Assembly (NCBI RefSeq): GCF_024298845.1
Contig: NZ_CP101156.1
Span: 3,348,001 to 3,412,000 of the forward strand
Source of the DNA: Natronosalvus amylolyticus
GTDB taxonomy: Archaea > Halobacteriota > Halobacteria > Halobacteriales > Natrialbaceae
Direction: 5' to 3'
DNA length: 64,000 bases
Within the stretch, counting starts at the first letter, position 1. Every line of letters begins with the position of its first letter. Below are positions 24,590 to 33,817 of this stretch, piece after piece. Made by a program: the position numbers and the translations under genes. The notes under the pieces are model-generated. The model was not told where the DNA came from, did not search any database, and saw only the letters and a program-made list of their open reading frames with translations.

Positions 24590-25789
24590 ATGACGACGCT
24601 TTCATCTCCGGGACCGACCATCGGTGTGGTCGGTGGGGGCCAACTCGGTCGGATGCTCGCTGAGGCGGCATCACCACTCGGCGCGGACGTCATCGTCCTC
24701 GATCCGACACCGGATTGTCCCGCTGCCGGCGTTAGCCGAGACCAACTCGTCGGCGGATTCGGCGACGAAGACAAAATCCGTGAACTCGCCGAACGCGCAG
24801 ACGTGTTAACGTTCGAAATCGAACTCGCCGACCAGGACGTCCTCGAGCGCGTCCGCGAGGACACGGGTGTGCCGGTTCACCCCGATCCCGCGACCTTACG
24901 GACCATCCACGACAAGCTCGTCCAAAAGCGCGCACTCGAGGACGCCGGCGTACCGGTTCCACCGTTCCGCGGGGTCGACTCCGTCACGGACGTCCACGAC
25001 GCTATCGACGAGTATGGTGCGCCAGTCATGCTCAAAGCCCGCACCGGTGGGTACGACGGCCGCGGCAACGTCCCAGTCGAGTCGAAAGGCGAGGCAGAAG
25101 CTGCTCTCGAGGCCGTTGCAGGGCCAGCCATGGTCGAATCGTTCGTCGATTTCACGCGCGAGATCTCGGTCATCGCGGTCGAAGGCTACGGTGAAACCGC
25201 GACGTTCCCCGTCGGGGAGAACATTCACGAGGCAGAAATCCTTCGAGAGACCGTGGTGCCCGCCCGTTCGAGTGACGCCGTCCTCGAACGAGCGAACGCC
25301 GTCGCCCAGGACGTGCTCGAAGTAATGGATGGGCGGGGCGTCTACGGCATCGAACTGTTCGAGACGGTCGACGGTGACGTGTTGCTCAACGAAATCGCAC
25401 CGCGACCCCACAACTCGGGCCACTGGACTATCGAGGGGGCCCAGACCTCACAGTTCGAACAACACGCCAGAGCCGTCCTCGGGTGGCCACTCGGTTCGAC
25501 GGAGCTGCGTGCCAGCACCGTCTCGACGAATCTACTCGCTGACGTCGAGGAACCTCGCGAGGCACAGCTGCGAAACGTCGAACGGATCCTCGAGACGCCG
25601 CGTGCACACCTCCACTGGTACGGCAAACGCGAGGCCCGACCCATCCGAAAGATGGGACACGTCACGCTGACGGCCGCCGCTGGTGACGAGACTGCCGACA
25701 GAGCGGTGCTCCTCGCGAAGGCCCGGTCGTTGCGCGACGCCGTGACCTTCCGTGAGAAGAGCGATGGTGCCGAGAACAACCAGCAGTAA
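24590..25789 (+). CDS. purK: 5-(carboxyamino)imidazole ribonucleotide synthase
   Basis: This 399-residue ATP-grasp enzyme carboxylates aminoimidazole ribonucleotide with ATP and bicarbonate in purine synthesis. The N-terminal motif is IGVVGGGQLGRMLAEAA. The ATP-grasp core shows VMLKARTGGYDGRGN and the C-terminal metal site NEIAPRPHNSGHWT. Length is normal. CCTTAAGC (24560-24567) lies 27 bp before the ATG. purE follows after 13 bp, so the two steps share a transcript. Confidence 0.95.
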   Translation: MTTLSSPGPTIGVVGGGQLGRMLAEAASPLGADVIVLDPTPDCPAAGVSRDQLVGGFGDEDKIRELAERADVLTFEIELADQDVLERVREDTGVPVHPDPATLRTIHDKLVQKRALEDAGVPVPPFRGVDSVTDVHDAIDEYGAPVMLKARTGGYDGRGNVPVESKGEAEAALEAVAGPAMVESFVDFTREISVIAVEGYGETATFPVGENIHEAEILRETVVPARSSDAVLERANAVAQDVLEVMDGRGVYGIELFETVDGDVLLNEIAPRPHNSGHWTIEGAQTSQFEQHARAVLGWPLGSTELRASTVSTNLLADVEEPREAQLRNVERILETPRAHLHWYGKREARPIRKMGHVTLTAAAGDETADRAVLLAKARSLRDAVTFREKSDGAENNQQ

Positions 25790-25802
25790 CGACAGGACAC
25801 AC

Positions 25803-26453
25803 ATGACAGATAGCGTCTCCACCCTGATCGATCGATTGCACGACGAAGCGAACCAGGACCGGTCCACCGAGGAAACGCCCGATATCGGCATCGTCATGGG
25901 GAGTGACTCGGACCTCGAGGTGATGCTCACCGGCGGCCGTCGACGCGGTGCCTACGACGCACTGGTCGACGAACTCGGCTTCGGCGAGCAGACAGACTTC
26001 GAGAACCCACCCGACGAACGGTTTACGTTCGAAACCTACGTGACCTCCGCTCATCGCACGCCACACCTGATGAGCGCCTACGCCGAGACAGCCGAAGACC
26101 GTGGTCTCGAGGTTATCATCGCAGGAGCTGGTGGGAAGTCAGCCGACTTGCCGAATATGACGGCCTCTATCGCGTATCCACTACCGGTGATCGGGGTTCC
26201 CGTACAGGAAAAATCGGTCGACAGCGTCATCGGCATGCCCACGGGCGCACCGATGACCGCCGTCGATGCGGGCAAATCCTTCAACGCGGCACTTTCGGCA
26301 GCCCAGATTCTCGCGAGGAAGCACGAACCTGTTCGCGATCGACTCGTCGCCTACCACGATGCGCTCGAGGAAGACGTTGGAGCGGTCTCGAGACGGCTCC
26401 ACGACGAGGGTGTCGACCGGTTCCGGGAGACTCGAGAGGAGAGCGGGAACTGA
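25803..26453 (+). CDS. purE: N5-carboxyaminoimidazole ribonucleotide mutase
   Basis: This 216-residue PurE converts the product of PurK to 4-carboxy-AIR. Class motifs are GIVMGSDSDLEVM, VTSAHRTPHLM and IAGAGGKSADLPNMTA. It is longer than bacterial PurE (about 160). A segment of roughly 35 extra residues lies between the GSDSDL and SAHRTP motifs, and the C-terminus is extended. The enzyme is probably active because all active-site motifs are intact. A stem-loop follows the stop. Confidence 0.92.
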   Translation: MTDSVSTLIDRLHDEANQDRSTEETPDIGIVMGSDSDLEVMLTGGRRRGAYDALVDELGFGEQTDFENPPDERFTFETYVTSAHRTPHLMSAYAETAEDRGLEVIIAGAGGKSADLPNMTASIAYPLPVIGVPVQEKSVDSVIGMPTGAPMTAVDAGKSFNAALSAAQILARKHEPVRDRLVAYHDALEEDVGAVSRRLHDEGVDRFRETREESGN

Positions 26454-26461
26454 CTTTCGCA

Positions 26462-26489
26462 GATGGCTGTTCACCAACGAGCAGCCATC
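26462..26489 (+). terminator. Stem-loop after purKE
   Basis: Perfect 8-bp arms GATGGCTG and CAGCCATC enclose a 12-base loop, starting 8 bp after the purE stop. Position suggests transcript end or 3' protection. Confidence 0.4.
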
Positions 26490-26532
26490 GTACCCCCAAA
26501 AGGGTATACTGATTCAGTGAGACGTGTAGCCA

Positions 26533-28347
26533 ATGGCCTGGCAGCATACGATATACGCGTATCCGATGCTGTTTGCGATGGCGCTCTCGCTGATCTTTGC
26601 CTGGTATGCGCTTTCGATACGCCACCGACACAGTCAGCGGCCGACCCTGTTGATTTTCGCGGCCATGAACGTGGCTATTGCGATCTGGACCGGCTTTTCG
26701 GCAGTCAAGCTACTCAGCACGGATCCGACGATACAGTTTCACACCTACCGACTCCTCTATCTCGGGAGTTCCTCGGTTGGGCCGTTGTTGTTACTGTTCG
26801 TTCTCGCGTACACCGACCGGGTTCAGTGGGTTCGTCGAGACGTTCTCGCCGGGTTGTTCGTCGTCCCGGTCGTCTTCTGGGTATTGTTGTTCACGAACCC
26901 TCACGACGTCGTCATCGTCGACACGCGTATCCTCGAAGTCGACGGACTGCTCGTCATGCGGGCAACGACTGGCCCGGCCCACGTTGCACTGAGTTTCACG
27001 TACGCGTCCTTGATGGCCGTCCTGACGCTCGCGGTTATCGTCTCGGAAGCCGTTCGTCGCGGGCGGGCGTATCTGCCCCAGGGTGGACTGCTCGCCCTCG
27101 CGATTGTCACGCCGATTACGGTGAGCTTGCTGACGTCGGCAAACGTTCCGCCCTTTACCGTCGACAGCGTCAACTACGTTCCCGCCTCGACTGCCATCTC
27201 GTCGGTGGCAATCGGGGTCGCGATGCATCGATACCGATTGCTCGACTTACAGCCGATTGCAGACCGGATCGTTATCGAACAGTCACCCGATGCCGTGTTG
27301 GTACTCGATGCGTTGCGCCGTGTCGTCCACGCCAACGGGACGGCGACTGAAGCACTCGGAAACGACGGGACGTCGCTCCTCGAGCGGTCACTCGGCTCGT
27401 TGCTGCCCGGCCTCGAGCTATCGACGTCCGAAAGTGTCGAAACGACTTTCGAGACGACTACTGCGGCTGAGGGTTCCGTCGTTTACGATGCCCGTGCCCA
27501 GCCTCTCGAGCGTCGGGGAACGCACGTGGGCTGGGTACTGGTCTGTCGAGATGTCACAGAAATTCATCGTCGCCAACAGGAACTCGAGGCGTTCACGGGC
27601 GTGATCTCACACGACCTGCGACAACCCCTCCGAACGACTGAACAGTATCTTGGGTTGATCGAACAGCGGGTCGGACCATCCCTCGACGTCGAAGACCGGG
27701 AACTGCTGTCGGTCGCGCTGAGAAATACCGACCGACTGCAAGTGATGATCGACGATTTGTTACAGTACTCGAAGATCGGAGCCAGCGACGTGACGCTCGA
27801 ACCCGTTGACTGTACCACAGCCGTCAATAGCGTGCTCGATGGGCTCCGGTTCGAACTCGAGGACAGAAATGCGACCGTCACCGTCGGCGACCTTCCAACG
27901 GTTTCCGGCGTCGACCACCTGCTTCGCCGGTTGTTCCAGAACCTGCTCGATAACGCGCTAAAGTACGGCCATCCCCAACACCCCGAAATCGAAATATCGG
28001 CGGCCCCGCAGGGAGATGAATGGCTGTTTCGAGTTCGTGACAATGGCCCCGGGATCGACCCGGCGGACCAGCAACGGGTATTCGATTTGTTCACTCGAGG
28101 TCTGGAGCCCCGCGATACCGCGAACGATTCTCTCGACTCGAGTGAATCGAACGATACCAACCGCGGGAAATCCGATCGAGGGGCAACTGGGTCGGGCATG
28201 GGGCTCGCTATCTGTAAACGCATCGTCGAAACCCACGACGGGACGATCGACCTCGAGTCCTCGCCACGTTCGGGAACGACGGTAGCGTTTACCTTACCAG
28301 CCGCCTCAGGGGCGGAAACGTCGGCTTCGACATCGCGATACGAGTAA
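26533..28347 (+). CDS. Membrane sensor histidine kinase with 7TM-type N-terminus and PAS domain
   Basis: This 604-residue kinase has about seven hydrophobic helices in residues 1-235 (HisK_N 7TM type), then a PAS-like domain (EQSPDAVLVLDALRRVVHAN). HisKA follows with H360 in ISHDLRQPLR, then HATPase_c with QNLLDNALKYG, RDNGPGIDPADQ and GSGMGLAICKRIVE. No response regulator is adjacent, which is common in haloarchaea, so its output partner is unknown. GTATACTG near 26508 supports the start at 26533. It lies between purE and the complex I operon without sharing either transcript. Confidence 0.88.
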   Translation: MAWQHTIYAYPMLFAMALSLIFAWYALSIRHRHSQRPTLLIFAAMNVAIAIWTGFSAVKLLSTDPTIQFHTYRLLYLGSSSVGPLLLLFVLAYTDRVQWVRRDVLAGLFVVPVVFWVLLFTNPHDVVIVDTRILEVDGLLVMRATTGPAHVALSFTYASLMAVLTLAVIVSEAVRRGRAYLPQGGLLALAIVTPITVSLLTSANVPPFTVDSVNYVPASTAISSVAIGVAMHRYRLLDLQPIADRIVIEQSPDAVLVLDALRRVVHANGTATEALGNDGTSLLERSLGSLLPGLELSTSESVETTFETTTAAEGSVVYDARAQPLERRGTHVGWVLVCRDVTEIHRRQQELEAFTGVISHDLRQPLRTTEQYLGLIEQRVGPSLDVEDRELLSVALRNTDRLQVMIDDLLQYSKIGASDVTLEPVDCTTAVNSVLDGLRFELEDRNATVTVGDLPTVSGVDHLLRRLFQNLLDNALKYGHPQHPEIEISAAPQGDEWLFRVRDNGPGIDPADQQRVFDLFTRGLEPRDTANDSLDSSESNDTNRGKSDRGATGSGMGLAICKRIVETHDGTIDLESSPRSGTTVAFTLPAASGAETSASTSRYE

Positions 28348-28416
28348 TCTGTTGACCCAATCTCGAGAGAGATTACTCGAGTCGGTCGAAATCGGCCGAA
28401 AAACAAACAATCAACC

Positions 28417-28426
28417 CTTATATGGG
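28417..28426 (+). promoter_or_regulatory. Promoter of the complex I operon
   Basis: CCTTATATGG is a strong TATA box about 34 bp before the nuoA ATG at 28456. It is the only clear promoter until a weaker candidate in front of nuoJ1. Confidence 0.65.
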
Positions 28427-28455
28427 TGCGTTTCCAACGGCCGAACGTTACGGAG

Positions 28456-28863
28456 ATGAATGATTGGATAGCCATCGGGGCACTGGCGCTCGTGGGTTTA
28501 CTGATTCCGCTCGCCATGATGGCGGTGTCGTATCTCCTACGACCGAGTGTACCCGAAACGAGCAAACGTGCCACCTATGAGAGTGGTGAGGTGCCGACGG
28601 GCGGGACGCGCATCCGATTTAATATTCAGTATTACATGGTTGCGCTGCTTTTCCTCGTCTTCGACATCGAGACCGTCTTGCTGTTCCCGTGGGCGGTCAT
28701 CTACACCGATGCGCTGGCAGAGTACGGACTGTTCTACGCGCTCGGTCCGATGCTACTGTTCGTCGCCATCCTCGTCGTCGGACTCGCGTGGGCCTGGCGC
28801 AATGGCGCAGTACAGTGGGCCAAATCGCCCCAGCAGGTCGGCACAGAGGGTAATCGACCATGA
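28456..28863 (+). CDS. nuoA: Complex I subunit A
   Basis: This 135-residue subunit has three helices and the conserved loop TYESGEVPTGGTRIRFNIQYY plus FLVFDIETVLLFPWA, both diagnostic of NuoA. It opens the complex I operon and overlaps nuoB by ATGA. I chose ATG 28456 rather than the GTG at 28426, because the latter lies inside the TATA region (CCTTATATGG, 28417-28426). The predicted leader is only a few bases. Confidence 0.93.
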   Translation: MNDWIAIGALALVGLLIPLAMMAVSYLLRPSVPETSKRATYESGEVPTGGTRIRFNIQYYMVALLFLVFDIETVLLFPWAVIYTDALAEYGLFYALGPMLLFVAILVVGLAWAWRNGAVQWAKSPQQVGTEGNRP

Positions 28864-29564
28864 GTAACGAACCAACCCAACAGATATACGACAGTACCGC
28901 CCCCTCGACGGACACCCAGGAGGACCGGATGGGGCCCGGCGTCGACGCCCGGATGAACTCGAAGCTTCGTGAGGCGTTCGGCTCGTCCCCCTTCATCCTC
29001 ACCAAGTTCGACCAGTTCATGAACTGGGTCCGGGGGTCGTCGATGTTCATGTTGCAGTTCGGGATCGCCTGCTGCAGCATCGAAATGATCCACACCTACG
29101 CGATCAAACACGACCTGGACCGGTTCGGTGCCGGTGTGCCACGGGCGTCACCGCGACAGGCAGACGTCATCATCGTGCCCGGAACCATCGTCTCGAAGTT
29201 CGGGCCGCGAATGAAACGCGTTTACGACCAGATGCCCGAACCCAAGTTCGTCATCGGCATGGGGTCGTGTACGATCTCCGGTGGCCCGTTCCAGGAAGGC
29301 TACAACGTCGTCAAAGGTGCTGAGGAGATCATTCCGGTGGATATCCACGTTCCAGGTTGTCCACCGCGTCCAGAGGCGCTCATCTACGGCGTTGCCAAAC
29401 TCCAGGAGCGAGTCGCTAACGGCGAATCTTCCCCGGTGGTCGTCAAACCGTACGAACTCGAGCAGTTTGGCGACCTGCCACAGGACGAACTGGTGCAGAA
29501 ACTCGCCGATCAGATCGACGAGGAGGACCTCGTCATGCGATACAACTGGGCTGATTCACCATGA
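28860..29564 (+). CDS. nuoB: Complex I subunit B
   Basis: This 234-residue iron-sulfur subunit carries cluster N2. The ligand cysteines are in [20 protein letters not shown] and [10 protein letters not shown]. It has an acidic N-terminal extension of about 35 residues typical of halophiles. It sits at the junction of the peripheral arm and membrane arm, where quinone is reduced. It overlaps nuoA and nuoCD by four bases each. Confidence 0.95.
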   Translation: MSNEPTQQIYDSTAPSTDTQEDRMGPGVDARMNSKLREAFGSSPFILTKFDQFMNWVRGSSMFMLQFGIACCSIEMIHTYAIKHDLDRFGAGVPRASPRQADVIIVPGTIVSKFGPRMKRVYDQMPEPKFVIGMGSCTISGGPFQEGYNVVKGAEEIIPVDIHVPGCPPRPEALIYGVAKLQERVANGESSPVVVKPYELEQFGDLPQDELVQKLADQIDEEDLVMRYNWADSP

Positions 29565-31228
29565 GCACGGAACCGCATCTCGACACTGACGCTGACATCG
29601 CCGAGATGAGTTTCGAGGACAGACTCGAAGCACTCGTCGGTGACCGAGCCCTCGAGCGCGATGACCACAAAAACGCGCCCGGGTTCGTTATTCGACCCGA
29701 CGACGTTCAGGACGTGCTGTTCGATCTTCGCGACGAGGCAGGTTTCGACCACCTCTCGTGTGTCACGGCACAACAGTACGACGACCGGTACGAGTCGATT
29801 TATCACCTGAAACAGTACGACGACCCAACACAGGAAGTGAGTGTCGTCGTGCCAACGTCGACCGATAACCCGGTCAGCCAGACTGCCGAACCGGTGTTCC
29901 GGTCGGCTGACTGGGCCGAACGCGAGAACTTCGATCTGGTCGGAATCGACTACGAAGGCCATCCCGACCCGCGGCGGATTCTGCTGCCAGAGACGTGGCA
30001 AGGACATCCGCTCTCGCAGGATTACAATCAGGAGAAACCCCAGGTTGTCACCCTGGCCGAACACGCCAACCCACTACAGGCCGACCATAAGGATACCGAG
30101 ACGGATACGATGTTCCTCAACATCGGCCCGCACCATCCGGCCACTCACGGCGTGTTGCACGTGAAGGCCGTACTTGACGGTGAAACTGTCGTCGACGTCG
30201 ACCCGGACATCGGTTACCTCCACCGCTGTGAGGAACAGATGTGCGAGCAGGGCACCTACCGTCATCAGATCATGCCCTACCCGGACCGCTGGGACTACGT
30301 CTCGGCTGGCCTGCTCAACGAGTGGGCCTACGCGCGTGCGGTCGAGGACCTTGCGGACATCGAAGTCCCCGAATACGCGCAGGTCATTCGAACGCTGGGC
30401 GCAGAACTGTGTCGGATCGCTGCCCACATGCTGGCGCTCGGGACGTTCGCACTGGACGTTTTCGGCGATTTCACTGCCGTCTTCCAGTATGCGTTCCGCG
30501 ACCGCGAGGTCGTTCAGGACATTCTGGAGGACCTCACTGGTCAGCGCCTGATGTTCAACTACTTCCGACTCGGCGGCGTCGCCTGGGATCTCCCAGAGCC
30601 CCGAGAGGAGTTCTTCGAGAAAACGCGTGACTTCCTCGATGACCTTCCACACAAGGTCTCGGAGTACGAGGACCTGATCGTCACGAACGAAATCTTCCAG
30701 ATCCGGTGTGTCGACACCGGCATTCTCGAGCCCGAAGTTGCCAAATCTTACGGGGCGACCGGGCCGACGGCCCGCGGTTCGGGTATCGATATGGACCTCC
30801 GCCGTGACGACCCCTACGGCTACTACGAGAACCTCGAGTGGGACGTCATCACCGAGGACGGCATGGACAACTACTCGCGCGTGCTCGTACGCATGGGCGA
30901 GGTCGAAGAGAGTGCCAAAATCATCGAGCAGTGTATCGACTTGCTCGAGGACTGGCCGGAAGACGACCGGGAGATTCAGAGCAACGTTCCCCGAACGCTC
31001 AAACCGGAAGCGGACACCGAGACGTACCGCGCCGTCGAAGCGGCGAAAGGCGAACTCGGAATCTACCTCCGTTCGGATGGCACCGACAAGCCCGGTCGCT
31101 TCAAGATTCGCAGTCCGTGTTTCCACAACCTCTCGACGCTCGGAGAAATGACCGAAGGTGAATACATCCCTGACCTGATCGCTTCCCTCGGGAGCCTGGA
31201 CATCGTACTTGGTGAGGTGGATCGATGA
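29561..31228 (+). CDS. nuoCD: Complex I fused subunits C and D
   Basis: This 555-residue protein fuses NuoC (about residues 20-165, [20 protein letters not shown]) to NuoD (from [16 protein letters not shown], near residue 186, to LGEVDR at the end). NuoD lines the quinone site with NuoB. The fusion is known from several bacteria and archaea. A linker around residues 165-183 is polar. It overlaps the nuoH start by ATGA. Confidence 0.95.
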   Translation: MSTEPHLDTDADIAEMSFEDRLEALVGDRALERDDHKNAPGFVIRPDDVQDVLFDLRDEAGFDHLSCVTAQQYDDRYESIYHLKQYDDPTQEVSVVVPTSTDNPVSQTAEPVFRSADWAERENFDLVGIDYEGHPDPRRILLPETWQGHPLSQDYNQEKPQVVTLAEHANPLQADHKDTETDTMFLNIGPHHPATHGVLHVKAVLDGETVVDVDPDIGYLHRCEEQMCEQGTYRHQIMPYPDRWDYVSAGLLNEWAYARAVEDLADIEVPEYAQVIRTLGAELCRIAAHMLALGTFALDVFGDFTAVFQYAFRDREVVQDILEDLTGQRLMFNYFRLGGVAWDLPEPREEFFEKTRDFLDDLPHKVSEYEDLIVTNEIFQIRCVDTGILEPEVAKSYGATGPTARGSGIDMDLRRDDPYGYYENLEWDVITEDGMDNYSRVLVRMGEVEESAKIIEQCIDLLEDWPEDDREIQSNVPRTLKPEADTETYRAVEAAKGELGIYLRSDGTDKPGRFKIRSPCFHNLSTLGEMTEGEYIPDLIASLGSLDIVLGEVDR

Positions 31229-32343
31229 TCGGCGGGAGCAAGACTCCGTTGCAAGATACGATCTTGCTGCCCGAACGGATCGGTGACCTGACCGGACTCG
31301 GCGAGTTCGGGATGGCCGGCGAACTGCTCGCGACGTTTATCGCGGCGTTTATCGTCGGTAACCTGATGCTCGCGATGACCGGCGTTGCCGGACCGTGGGC
31401 GAAACGAAAGATTACGGCGGCGTTCACCGACCGATACGCGGTCAACCGTGTTGGTCCCTTCGGCCTGTTGATTATCGTCGCTGACGCGGTGCGTTTGCTC
31501 GCCAAAGAGCTAATCATACCGGAAAACGCGGACCGCCCAGCATACGACCTCGCACCGATCGTCGTCGCTGGGTCTGCAATGCTCGGCTTCGCGGTTATTC
31601 CAATGGGGTCCGGCATCCACCTCGCTGATCCCGAGGTCGGGCTTGCGTACGTGTTTGCGGTCGCTGGCATCGCGAGCGTCGGACTGGTCATGGCCGGTTA
31701 CTCCTCGGCAAACAAGTACTCGATGATCGGGGGGCTTCGCGCTGTCGCCCAGAACGTCGCGTACGAGATTCCGCTCGTCGTCACGGGGATGTCCGTCGTT
31801 ATCTTCGCGGGTACCTTACAGATGAGCGAGATCGCTGCCGCACAGGCCGAGACGCTCATCACGGTTGGTGGACTCGACATCCCGATGTGGTATGCGTTCG
31901 TCAATCCGTTCGCGTTCGTCCTGTTCGTCGCGGCGAACATGGCCGAGATCGGTCGTAACCCGTTCGACATCCCTGAGGCGCCGACTGAGATTGTCGCCGG
32001 ATACCAGACGGAGTACTCGAGCGTCTACTTCGTCTTGATCTACCTCGGGGAGTTTCTGCACATCTTCCTGGGTGGCGCTATTATCGCGACGATCTTCCTC
32101 GGTGGCCCTGCTGGACCCGGCCCCGCCGAATTGGGAATCGTCTGGTTTATCGTGAAGATCTGGGCGGTCTTCTTGTTCACCCAGTGGCTGCGCTCGGCGC
32201 TACCGCGTGTCAGAATTGACCAACTTATCGAGATTGGCTGGAAAGGCATGCTCGTGCTTGCTTTCGCCAACCTCGTGCTCACGGCGATTATCGTGGGCTT
32301 GCTCGAGGCTGACCTCGCACTTAGCATGGTGATCTTCGCATGA
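31225..32343 (+). CDS. nuoH: Complex I subunit H
   Basis: This 372-residue membrane subunit has about eight to nine helices and links the quinone site to the proton-pumping arm. Conserved NuoH segments are visible: [36 protein letters not shown] and [17 protein letters not shown]. The start overlaps the stop of nuoCD and the stop overlaps nuoI, both ATGA. Confidence 0.95.
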   Translation: MIGGSKTPLQDTILLPERIGDLTGLGEFGMAGELLATFIAAFIVGNLMLAMTGVAGPWAKRKITAAFTDRYAVNRVGPFGLLIIVADAVRLLAKELIIPENADRPAYDLAPIVVAGSAMLGFAVIPMGSGIHLADPEVGLAYVFAVAGIASVGLVMAGYSSANKYSMIGGLRAVAQNVAYEIPLVVTGMSVVIFAGTLQMSEIAAAQAETLITVGGLDIPMWYAFVNPFAFVLFVAANMAEIGRNPFDIPEAPTEIVAGYQTEYSSVYFVLIYLGEFLHIFLGGAIIATIFLGGPAGPGPAELGIVWFIVKIWAVFLFTQWLRSALPRVRIDQLIEIGWKGMLVLAFANLVLTAIIVGLLEADLALSMVIFA

Positions 32344-32801
32344 TTGGACTACTCAAATCGATGGCGGTAACGATGAAACACGCACTGGACGGCAACAAGT
32401 TCACGGTGCAGTATCCGGAGGAAACACCTGACGTTTCCCCGCGGTTCCGTGGCGTCCACAAGTTCAGCCAGGAACGTTGTATCTGGTGTCGCCAGTGTGA
32501 GAACGTCTGTCCGAACGACACGATTCAGATCGTGACGGACGACCAGCGAAACGGCGAACAGTACAACCTCCACATCGGCCAGTGTATCTACTGCCGACTG
32601 TGTGAGGAGGTCTGTCCCGTCGACGCCATCTTGCTCACCCAGAACTTCGAGTTTACGGGCGATACGAAACACGATCTCGTCTACAACAAAGAGCAGTTGA
32701 TGTCGGTACCGTGGTACAAAGACATCGATCCACTCGAGTCCCGCGAACCGGATCGCGGGGCGTGGATCGGTGAAGGAGACGGCGAGGTCGACTATCAGTA
32801 A
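32340..32801 (+). CDS. nuoI: Complex I subunit I (8Fe-8S ferredoxin type)
   Basis: This 153-residue protein carries two four-cysteine motifs, CIWCRQCENVCP and CIYCRLCEEVCP, for clusters N6a and N6b. These conduct electrons toward N2. Because NuoE, NuoF and NuoG are absent from the operon, this subunit is the likely docking point for the unknown electron donor. A 54-bp gap, unusual in this otherwise overlapping operon, follows. Confidence 0.95.
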   Translation: MIGLLKSMAVTMKHALDGNKFTVQYPEETPDVSPRFRGVHKFSQERCIWCRQCENVCPNDTIQIVTDDQRNGEQYNLHIGQCIYCRLCEEVCPVDAILLTQNFEFTGDTKHDLVYNKEQLMSVPWYKDIDPLESREPDRGAWIGEGDGEVDYQ

Positions 32802-32824
32802 CGAGACCAGCCCATCTCGAAATC

Positions 32825-32832
32825 TACAAAGG
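32825..32832 (+). promoter_or_regulatory. Possible internal promoter before nuoJ1
   Basis: TACAAAGG is centred 27 bp before the nuoJ1 ATG in the only real gap of the operon. It might allow separate expression of the J-N membrane module. Weak match. Confidence 0.3.
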
Positions 32833-32855
32833 GCATACCCAACCAGATAACACCA

Positions 32856-33125
32856 ATGACATACGAGCTGATCGCGTTCGCGCTGTTCGCCTTCGTTACG
32901 CTGGGCAGTGCGGTCGGCGTCGTGCTCTTGCAGGATCCGTGGCACTCCGCGCTCCTGCTGGGCGTGTCGCTGACGAGCGTGGCGGTGTTTTATGTGATGC
33001 TAGCGGCGGAGTTCGTCGCAATGATGCAGATTCTCGTCTACGTAGGCGGGGTTCTCATCCTCATCACGTTCGCCGTCATGCTCACGCAAACGGAGGAACC
33101 GGACGAGGAGGTGCCGCGGGCATGA
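32856..33125 (+). CDS. nuoJ1: Complex I subunit J, N-terminal part
   Basis: This 89-residue protein has three helices and matches the first half of NuoJ, including LAAEFVAMMQILVYVGGVLIL. The remainder of NuoJ is encoded by the next gene, which starts within this stop codon (ATGA). The split is known from haloarchaeal complex I operons and is not a recent frameshift: each part has its own start and the overlap matches other junctions here. Confidence 0.9.
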   Translation: MTYELIAFALFAFVTLGSAVGVVLLQDPWHSALLLGVSLTSVAVFYVMLAAEFVAMMQILVYVGGVLILITFAVMLTQTEEPDEEVPRA

Positions 33126-33511
33126 CGACAGGTCCAAAGCTCCGACTCGGAAAGACGTTGGTACCGGGCGTTCTCGCCGTGGTACTGTTTGCACTGATGG
33201 GCGTGATTACGCTGAACACCGGGTTCGGCACGATGACTGGCTATCCAGAGGGGATTTCGATCACCTCCGAGATAGGCTACGCCATGTTCGATATGACGGC
33301 GTTGCAGTCGGGAGCGATGAACATCGGTGACACCGAGCCGTTCCTGGTTTCGTTCCTGCTCATCGCCGTCGTTCTCGACGCCGCACTCGACGCGTCACTC
33401 GTGCTCGCCAAACGTGAAGATGCAGGCGAGCCAGTTACGGCGCTCTCGACGACGCCGACGGACGCTGACTCGAGCGGAACGGCAGCGGCTGACGGAGGTG
33501 TCGACCAGTGA
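33122..33511 (+). CDS. nuoJ2: Complex I subunit J, C-terminal part
   Basis: This 129-residue protein has two helices (PGVLAVVLFALMGVITL and FLVSFLLIAVVLDAALDAS). Between them is a loop that ends in SEIGYAMFD, as in the C-terminal half of NuoJ. It ends in a polar acidic tail of about 35 residues. It overlaps nuoJ1 and nuoK by four bases. Confidence 0.85.
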   Translation: MTTGPKLRLGKTLVPGVLAVVLFALMGVITLNTGFGTMTGYPEGISITSEIGYAMFDMTALQSGAMNIGDTEPFLVSFLLIAVVLDAALDASLVLAKREDAGEPVTALSTTPTDADSSGTAAADGGVDQ

Positions 33512-33813
33512 CGGTCGGCATCGAGTACTACGTGTTGTTGTCCCTGGCCCTGTTCTGTATCGGACTCTTCGGGGTCTTGACGCGTCGGAACGCACTGATG
33601 TTCCTGATGTCCGTCGAGTTGATGCTGAACGCGGCCAACATCAACCTGATCGCGTTCGCGTTCTATCACGGTAACCTCACCGGACAGGTGTTCGCGCTGT
33701 TCACGATGGCGCTCGCTGCGGCGGAAGTCGCCGTCGGACTCGGGATCATCCTGGTGCTGTACCGTAACTTCCGTGACGTGGACGTGACTGTTCCGTCGGA
33801 GATGAGGTGGTAA
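33508..33813 (+). CDS. nuoK: Complex I subunit K
   Basis: This 101-residue subunit has three helices with NuoK hallmarks: FLMSVELMLNAANINLIAFA contains the conserved membrane glutamate, and AAAEVAVGLGIILVLYR contains the second. The start is GTG, overlapping the nuoJ2 stop (GTGA). It is part of the proton-transfer path between NuoH and NuoN. Confidence 0.94.
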   Translation: MTVGIEYYVLLSLALFCIGLFGVLTRRNALMFLMSVELMLNAANINLIAFAFYHGNLTGQVFALFTMALAAAEVAVGLGIILVLYRNFRDVDVTVPSEMRW

Positions 33814-33817
33814 CACT

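Noticed and set aside
32856-33511. NuoJ broken by a frameshift
   Set aside because: Each part has its own start, the overlap is the ATGA type used across the operon, and a two-part NuoJ is known in haloarchaea.
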